DNA of 64,000 bases. It comes from Salinicola salarius. GTDB taxonomy: Bacteria > Pseudomonadota > Gammaproteobacteria > Pseudomonadales > Halomonadaceae. The stretch covers positions 98,300-162,299 of the forward strand of contig NZ_PZJT01000005.1 in assembly GCF_003206135.1 (NCBI RefSeq), written 5' to 3'. A model generated the notes under the pieces. The model was not told where the DNA came from and made no database searches. It was given only the letters and a program-made list of their open reading frames with translations. A program made the position numbers and the translations under genes. Within the stretch, counting starts at the first letter, position 1; every line of letters starts with the position of its first letter. Below are positions 59,446 through 64,000 of the stretch, piece by piece.

Positions 59446-60162
59446 ATGATCGACCTGCAAGGCTACGGCCCGCGGCTGCTCGAGGGGGCCATGGTCACCA
59501 TCGAACTGGCCGTGCTATCGCTGATACTGGCAGTCATCCTGGGATTGCTGACCGCCAGCGCCAAGCTGTCGCGCAATCGGCTGATCCACGGTATCGGTAC
59601 GCTCTACACCACGCTGGTGCGCGGCGTGCCGGATCTGGTGCTGATGATGCTGCTGTTCTACGGCGGCCAGATCGGCATCAACATGCTCACCGATCAGCTC
59701 TATTACGCCTTCGACATCGATATCTTCATCAACATCAACGCCTTCGTCGCGGGCGTCATCACCATCGGGCTGATCTTCGGTGCCTATATGGGCGAAACCT
59801 TCCGCGGTGCCTTCCAGGCAGTGGAAGAGGGCCAGATGGAGGCCGCGCGCGCCTATGGCATGAGCCCCCTGCTCGCGTTCAGACGCGTTCGCTTCCCGCT
59901 GATGATGCGTCACGCCCTGCCGGGGATCGGCAACAACTGGATGGTGCTGCTCAAGACCACCGCGCTGGTCTCGATCATCGGCCTGACCGACATGGTCCGT
60001 GTCGCTGCCGAAGCGACCAAGGCAACCCATGAACCGTTTCTGTTCATGATTCCGGTGGCGATGATCTACCTGCTGATCGCGACGTTGTCCGAGTGGGGCT
60101 TCGCCAAATTGACCAAGCGCTACAACACCGGCTTCGGGGAGTCCAGCGAATGGAACAATTGA
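59446..60162 (+). CDS. Polar amino-acid ABC transporter permease (HisQ type)
   Basis: A 238-residue permease with five hydrophobic helices. The FRGAFQAVEEGQMEAARAYGMSP segment is the cytoplasmic EAA loop that docks the ATPase. TLVRGVPDLVLMMLLFYGG matches HisQ/AotQ. It lies 13 bp after the ATPase and overlaps the next permease by 13 bp. Confidence 0.93.
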   Translation: MIDLQGYGPRLLEGAMVTIELAVLSLILAVILGLLTASAKLSRNRLIHGIGTLYTTLVRGVPDLVLMMLLFYGGQIGINMLTDQLYYAFDIDIFININAFVAGVITIGLIFGAYMGETFRGAFQAVEEGQMEAARAYGMSPLLAFRRVRFPLMMRHALPGIGNNWMVLLKTTALVSIIGLTDMVRVAAEATKATHEPFLFMIPVAMIYLLIATLSEWGFAKLTKRYNTGFGESSEWNN

Positions 60163-60881
60163 ACGGCTGGTTCACCGACCTGTTGTCCAACAACGCGATC
60201 TTCACCGCCAATACGCTGGGCTTCTACTGGGACGGGCTCGTCACCACGGTACAGCTGGTCTTCCTGTCGCTGCTGATCGGCGTGATCCTGGCGGTGCCGC
60301 TGGCCATCGGCCGCGGTTCGAAGCGACGCTGGATCAAGCTGCCGATCTACGCCTACACCTATGTCTTCCGGGGCACGCCGCTGCTGATCCAGCTCTACCT
60401 GGTCTACTATGGCGTGGTCTTCTTCGACGGCATCCAAGACAGCATCTTCTGGGTGGTGTTCAAGGAGGCGTTCTTCCCGGCGCTGATCGCGTTCACGCTC
60501 AACACGGCGGCCTACACCACCGAGATCTTCCACGGCGCGATCAAGAACACCGCCAAGGGCGAGATCGAGGCGGCCCGCGCCTACGGCATGTCGCGCAAGT
60601 TGATGATGCGCCGCATCATTCTGCCCAGCGCCTTTCGCCGTGCCCTGCCGGCCTACGGCAACGAGGTGATCTTCATGCTGCATGCCAGCGCCGTGGCCAG
60701 CGTGGTGACGATCATGGATCTGACCGGCGCGGCCTATTATGTCTACGCGCGCTTCTACGCGCCGTTCGATGCCTTCATCTTCGTCGCGCTGATCTACCTC
60801 TGCCTGACCTTCAGTATCATGTTCTTGTTCCGAAGGCTGGAAAAACGCTTGCTGGCGCACCTGCGCCCGCGCGGCGCCTGA
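60150..60881 (+). CDS. Polar amino-acid ABC transporter permease (HisM type)
   Basis: A 243-residue permease, the partner of the HisQ-type subunit. The EAA loop reads IFHGAIKNTAKGEIEAARAYGMS. TYVFRGTPLLIQLYLVYYG is typical of HisM/AotM. I start at 60150 with GGGGAG about 9 bp upstream, inside the end of the previous gene; the longer frame starts further back in that gene without support. Confidence 0.93.
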   Translation: MEQLNGWFTDLLSNNAIFTANTLGFYWDGLVTTVQLVFLSLLIGVILAVPLAIGRGSKRRWIKLPIYAYTYVFRGTPLLIQLYLVYYGVVFFDGIQDSIFWVVFKEAFFPALIAFTLNTAAYTTEIFHGAIKNTAKGEIEAARAYGMSRKLMMRRIILPSAFRRALPAYGNEVIFMLHASAVASVVTIMDLTGAAYYVYARFYAPFDAFIFVALIYLCLTFSIMFLFRRLEKRLLAHLRPRGA

Positions 60882-60969
60882 CCGCAGACCGAGTCATCGC
60901 TCGACGTCATCCGCCACCCATCACGAGCCATCACACACAAGCCACCACATACACAAAAGAGAGCTTCTC

Positions 60970-61791
60970 ATGAACAAGTGGATCACCAGTGCGCTTATCG
61001 CGGGCGCCCTCGTCTCGGGCCAGGCATTCAGTCAGGCCATGGCCCAGGAAAGCCAGGATGCCATTCGCCTGGGTATCGACGTGCCCTACGAACCCTTCGT
61101 CGTGCGTAACGCGGATGGCGATCTCGAAGGCTTCGAGATCGATCTCGGCAACGAGCTGTGCGCCCGCGCCAACCTCGAGTGCAGCTGGGTGGAACAGGGC
61201 TGGGACGGCATCATTCCGGGTCTGCTGGCGCGCAAGTACGACGCCATCCTGTCGTCGATGGCGATCACGCCGGAGCGTGAGCGCCAAGTGATGTTCTCGC
61301 TGCCCTACTACAACACGCCCAGCGTCTGGATTACCGCACGCGATCGCGATATCGATATCAGCGACAAGGACTCCCTGAAAGGGCTCTCCGTCGGCGTACA
61401 GCGCGGCACCATCCGTGACGTCTACGTCACCCAGGAATACGGCGACGTTCTCGATATCCACCGCTACGGCTCTTCCCAGGATGTGGTCAACGACCTCAAG
61501 TCCGGCCGGCTCGACCTGACCTTCGAAGACTTCCCGATCGCCAACGACGCCATCGATTTCCGTAAGGACGACAGCCCCTACAAGCAGCTCGGCGACAGCA
61601 TCAAGACGCCCACCTCGATCTTCGGGGAAGGCGCGGCGATGGCGTTCCGCCAGCGTGACAAGGCGCTGGCCGCCAAGTTCGACAAGGCGATCTGCGAGGT
61701 TTACGCCGATGGCACCTTCGACGAGCTGATGGAAAAGTACTTCGACTACGATCTGTCGGTACGCCCGAGCGAGCAGGACTGCGCCGAATAA
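60970..61791 (+). CDS. Polar amino-acid ABC substrate-binding protein (first)
   Basis: A 273-residue periplasmic binding protein with a signal peptide cut after AMA (about residue 25). The family's IDVPYEPFVVRNADGDLEGFEIDLGNELC, QGWDGIIPGLLARKYDAILSSM and GVQRGTIRDVYV segments form the cleft for a cationic or polar amino acid. Context suggests arginine or ornithine. A second, clearly related protein is encoded at 63144. It ends with a Cys near the C-terminus (QDCAE). Confidence 0.93.
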   Translation: MNKWITSALIAGALVSGQAFSQAMAQESQDAIRLGIDVPYEPFVVRNADGDLEGFEIDLGNELCARANLECSWVEQGWDGIIPGLLARKYDAILSSMAITPERERQVMFSLPYYNTPSVWITARDRDIDISDKDSLKGLSVGVQRGTIRDVYVTQEYGDVLDIHRYGSSQDVVNDLKSGRLDLTFEDFPIANDAIDFRKDDSPYKQLGDSIKTPTSIFGEGAAMAFRQRDKALAAKFDKAICEVYADGTFDELMEKYFDYDLSVRPSEQDCAE

Positions 61792-61802
61792 ACCCGCCCT
61801 GT

Positions 61803-61832
61803 CCGGTCGCTGGTCGTAGTGCCAGCGACCGG
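61803..61832 (+). terminator. Hairpin after the first SBP gene
   Basis: CCGGTCGCTGG (61803-61813) pairs perfectly with CCAGCGACCGG (61822-61832), 12 bp after the stop. No U-tract is present, so it may attenuate or stabilise rather than end transcription. It would favour high SBP expression relative to the deacylase downstream. Confidence 0.5.
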
Positions 61833-61861
61833 GCTCATGATTCTCGAGTCGAGGAAGTGTC

Positions 61862-62980
61862 GTGGAACACCAGAAGCACCCTTTGATCAGCCCGGTGCCG
61901 GGCACCGAACGCTACATCGACAGCTTTCATTTCGGCCCGGCGGATGCCGAGCGGCATCTGTACGTACAGGGCGCGCTGCATGCCGACGAACTGCCGGGCA
62001 TGCTGGTCGCCTGGACGCTCAAGCAGCGCCTCGCCGAGCTCGAGGCCCAGGGGCAGCTGGCCTGCCGCGTGACGCTCGTGCCCGTCGCCAACCCGGTGGG
62101 GCTGGACCAGCAACTGATGGATACGCCGCTGGGGCGCTACGATTTCGAGAGTCTGACCAACTTCAACCGTCGCTACGTGAACGTCGCCGGTAACATTGCC
62201 GACGGACTGGAAACAGTGCTGACCGACGACATCGCCCACAATCGCCAGGTGATTCGCGATCGTTTCGAAGCCGCGCTGGCGTCGATCACACCGACCACCA
62301 CGCTGGAGTCGATGCGGTTGACGCTGCAGCGCCTGGCCTGCCGCGCCGACTTCGTGCTCGACCTCCACTGCGATTTCGATGCCGTCGAACATCTCTACAC
62401 CACGCCGGCGGCCTGGCCGGTGTTCGAGCCGCTGGCGCGCTACTTCGGCGCCAAGGCCAGCATGCTGGCCACCGATTCCGGTGGGCAGTCGTTCGACGAG
62501 TGCTTCACGCTGGTGTGGGAACAGCTGCAGCAGACGTTCGGCGCGCGCTTCCCGCTCGACTACGGCTGCCAATCGGTAACGCTGGAGCTGCGCGGCCAGT
62601 GTGACGTCGACCATGCTCTGGCCGGCCACGATGCCCAGGCGATCATAGACTGGCTGCGGCATCTAGGGCTCGTCGCGGGCGAGGCCCCGGCATTGCCCGA
62701 GCTGGCCTATCCGGCCACCGAACTGGCGGCGATGGACTTTCTGCATGCGCCGATCGGCGGCCTGCTGGTATTCCACGCCGAACCCGGCATCGAAGTGGAA
62801 GCCGGCCAGCTCATCGCCGAGATCATCGATCCGATCAGCGATCGCGTCGAGCCGGTCCATGCCACTCAGGCCGGCATGTTCTACGCCCGCAGCCAGCGTC
62901 GGATGGCCACTGCCGGCATGATCGTCGCCGATATCGCCGGCCATCACAGCCACCGGAGCGGCTACCTGCTGGCGCCGTGA
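61862..62980 (+). CDS. Succinylglutamate desuccinylase/aspartoacylase family protein
   Basis: A 372-residue zinc hydrolase of the AstE/aspartoacylase family, but not AstE itself. The zinc site reads GALHADELPGML (His, Asp/Glu) and VLDLHCDFDAVEH; the C-terminal domain has a biotinyl-like fold with GGLLVFHAEPGIEVEAGQLIAEIIDP. Such proteins occur beside amino-acid importers and probably deacylate the imported compound. The start is GTG with GAGGAAG upstream. It sits between the two SBP genes. Confidence 0.85.
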   Translation: MEHQKHPLISPVPGTERYIDSFHFGPADAERHLYVQGALHADELPGMLVAWTLKQRLAELEAQGQLACRVTLVPVANPVGLDQQLMDTPLGRYDFESLTNFNRRYVNVAGNIADGLETVLTDDIAHNRQVIRDRFEAALASITPTTTLESMRLTLQRLACRADFVLDLHCDFDAVEHLYTTPAAWPVFEPLARYFGAKASMLATDSGGQSFDECFTLVWEQLQQTFGARFPLDYGCQSVTLELRGQCDVDHALAGHDAQAIIDWLRHLGLVAGEAPALPELAYPATELAAMDFLHAPIGGLLVFHAEPGIEVEAGQLIAEIIDPISDRVEPVHATQAGMFYARSQRRMATAGMIVADIAGHHSHRSGYLLAP

Positions 62981-63143
62981 ACCAGGCGTTGATTGCGGCG
63001 ATATTCAACCGTACAAGCATTGGTTATGCTGCGGTTGTCGCCCATCGAGTGTCAGGGAGCGTTCACCGTTCAAAAGGCGGTGAGCGGACCGGGACCGAGT
63101 CGCAACACACAAGAACTCACGCATCACAAGAGAGAAGCGATCC

Positions 63144-63911
63144 ATGAAGAAACTGCTGACTACCAGCCTGCTCGGCGCCGCGCTGATCGCGGGTGTCGCC
63201 CAGGCCCAGGATACCGAACAGCTGCGCATCGGCGTCGACGTTCCCTACGAGCCGATGGAATACCGTACCCCGGAAGGCGAGCTGACCGGCTTCGACATCG
63301 AACTCGGCAACGCCCTGTGCGCGCAGATCAAGGCCGAGTGCGAATGGGTCGTTCAAGCCTGGGACGGCATCATCCCCGGCCTGCTGGCACGCAAGTACGA
63401 CGCCATCATGTCGTCGATGACGATCAACGACGAGCGCCGCCAGACCGTGCTGTTCTCCGATCCGTACATCAAGCCGCCCTCTGCATGGTTCGCCGCCGCC
63501 GACAGCGGTATCGACACGGTCTATCCCGAGTCGCTGAAAGGCAAGACCATCGGCGTCCAGCGCGGCACGCTGCAGGACAACTACGTGACCGACATGTACG
63601 GTGACGATGCCGATATCAGCCGCTATTCCACCGCCGACGATCTGGTGCTGGACATGGACGCCGGACGCGTCGACATTGCCTTCCTCGACTTCCCGGTCGG
63701 CAAGTCCACCCTGCTGGACAGCAAAGAGGGCAACTACGTCACTGTCGGCGACATGATCAGCGAGCCGGAGAAGTATTTCGGTGAAGGCTTCGGTATCGCC
63801 TTCCGCCCGCGCGACAAGGAGCTCGCCAACCGCTTTGACGACGCCCTCGCCACGCTGAAGCAGAACGGCACCTACGACGAGATCTACGACAAGTACTTCA
63901 AGGTCAAGTAA
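63144..63911 (+). CDS. Polar amino-acid ABC substrate-binding protein (second)
   Basis: A 255-residue periplasmic binding protein with a signal peptide (cut after AQA, about residue 21). It repeats the core segments of the protein at 60970: VDVPYEPMEYRTPEGELTGFDIELGNALC, QAWDGIIPGLLARKYDAIMSSM and GVQRGTLQDNYV. It is shorter at the C-terminus and lacks the final Cys. Two SBPs sharing one membrane complex could widen substrate range. A GAGAGAAGC ribosome site precedes the ATG. Confidence 0.93.
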   Translation: MKKLLTTSLLGAALIAGVAQAQDTEQLRIGVDVPYEPMEYRTPEGELTGFDIELGNALCAQIKAECEWVVQAWDGIIPGLLARKYDAIMSSMTINDERRQTVLFSDPYIKPPSAWFAAADSGIDTVYPESLKGKTIGVQRGTLQDNYVTDMYGDDADISRYSTADDLVLDMDAGRVDIAFLDFPVGKSTLLDSKEGNYVTVGDMISEPEKYFGEGFGIAFRPRDKELANRFDDALATLKQNGTYDEIYDKYFKVK

Positions 63912-63925
63912 TCGTCACCACCCGC

Positions 63926-63947
63926 CGGGCGTGATTCCGCACGCCCG
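63926..63947 (+). terminator. Hairpin after the second SBP gene
   Basis: CGGGCGTG (63926-63933) pairs with CACGCCCG (63940-63947), 15 bp after the stop. It lacks an immediate U-tract but is followed by TTTCTTTC further on. Likely the end of this transcription unit. Confidence 0.5.
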
Positions 63948-64000
63948 ACGAGGCGCGGTTTCTTTCGAGACTCGCCGCGTCAAGGCGCAAGGCCCCGATC

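Noticed and set aside
1..64000. tRNA or rRNA genes
   Set aside because: No cloverleaf-like or rRNA-like stretch was found in the intergenic regions on reading; a covariance-model scan would settle it.

Overview
The window is 64 kb of chromosome from a high-GC gammaproteobacterium. Gene content fits a halophile of the Halomonadaceae (Halomonas, Salinicola or Kushneria type): TRAP and tripartite tricarboxylate (TTT) uptake systems, a betaine/carnitine-type binding protein, a gamma-butyrobetaine hydroxylase-like dioxygenase and arginine succinyltransferase-pathway genes. The genus is inference from gene content, not proof. No rRNA, tRNA, CRISPR array or insertion sequence was seen.

Layout. 1-4179: end of a citryl-CoA lyase-like gene, a TAXI-type TRAP transporter whose permease is broken by a 1-base deletion, and an SMP-30 lactonase. 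4176-7923: sulfite reductase (cysJ, cysI), the two genes separated by a large two-tier hairpin. 8159-22776: a regulator-rich block of small redox and detoxification enzymes (GST, tautomerase, four NAD(P)-fold oxidoreductases, two VOC proteins, dienelactone hydrolase, LLM oxidoreductase, flavin reductase) with LysR, two AraC and one TetR regulators, ending in a GAF-GGDEF diguanylate cyclase. 23182-25624: a GNAT-nitrilase fusion and an MtfA-type peptidase. 25664-27701: an AT-rich accessory patch with an Mrr-type restriction enzyme, a decayed gene fragment and a RelE/ParE-type toxin-antitoxin pair. 28013-38094: a two-domain CbiX protein, YciI, hemerythrin, threonine aldolase, the dioxygenase plus betaine SBP, and a LysR with a divergent D-malate/tartrate dehydrogenase.

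38190-43448 (minus strand) is the most unusual unit. A periplasmic phosphate-type binding protein, an outer-membrane barrel, a membrane GGDEF-EAL protein and a LuxI-fold acyltransferase are tightly arranged on one strand, the first three overlapping. It looks like a sense-and-signal operon. 44006-53433 is a sugar-acid or hydroxy-acid catabolic locus: TctC-TctB-TctA, an enolase-superfamily enzyme, a DHDPS-family aldolase and an FMN hydroxyacid oxidase on one side; a GntR regulator and an IlvD/Edd dehydratase on the other. A nearly identical 15-bp AT-rich motif lies in both promoter regions and is the likely GntR operator. 53667-56838: hemerythrin, SDR, lipocalin and a second SMP-30 protein. 57261-63911: AstE and a complete polar amino-acid ABC importer with two binding proteins and a second AstE-like deacylase, probably for arginine/ornithine use.

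One pattern runs through the whole window: short imperfect tandem duplications (11-25 bp, 2-7 copies) sit at gene edges, often including the start or stop codon. I count at least a dozen; they are listed as separate features and discussed in the findings.
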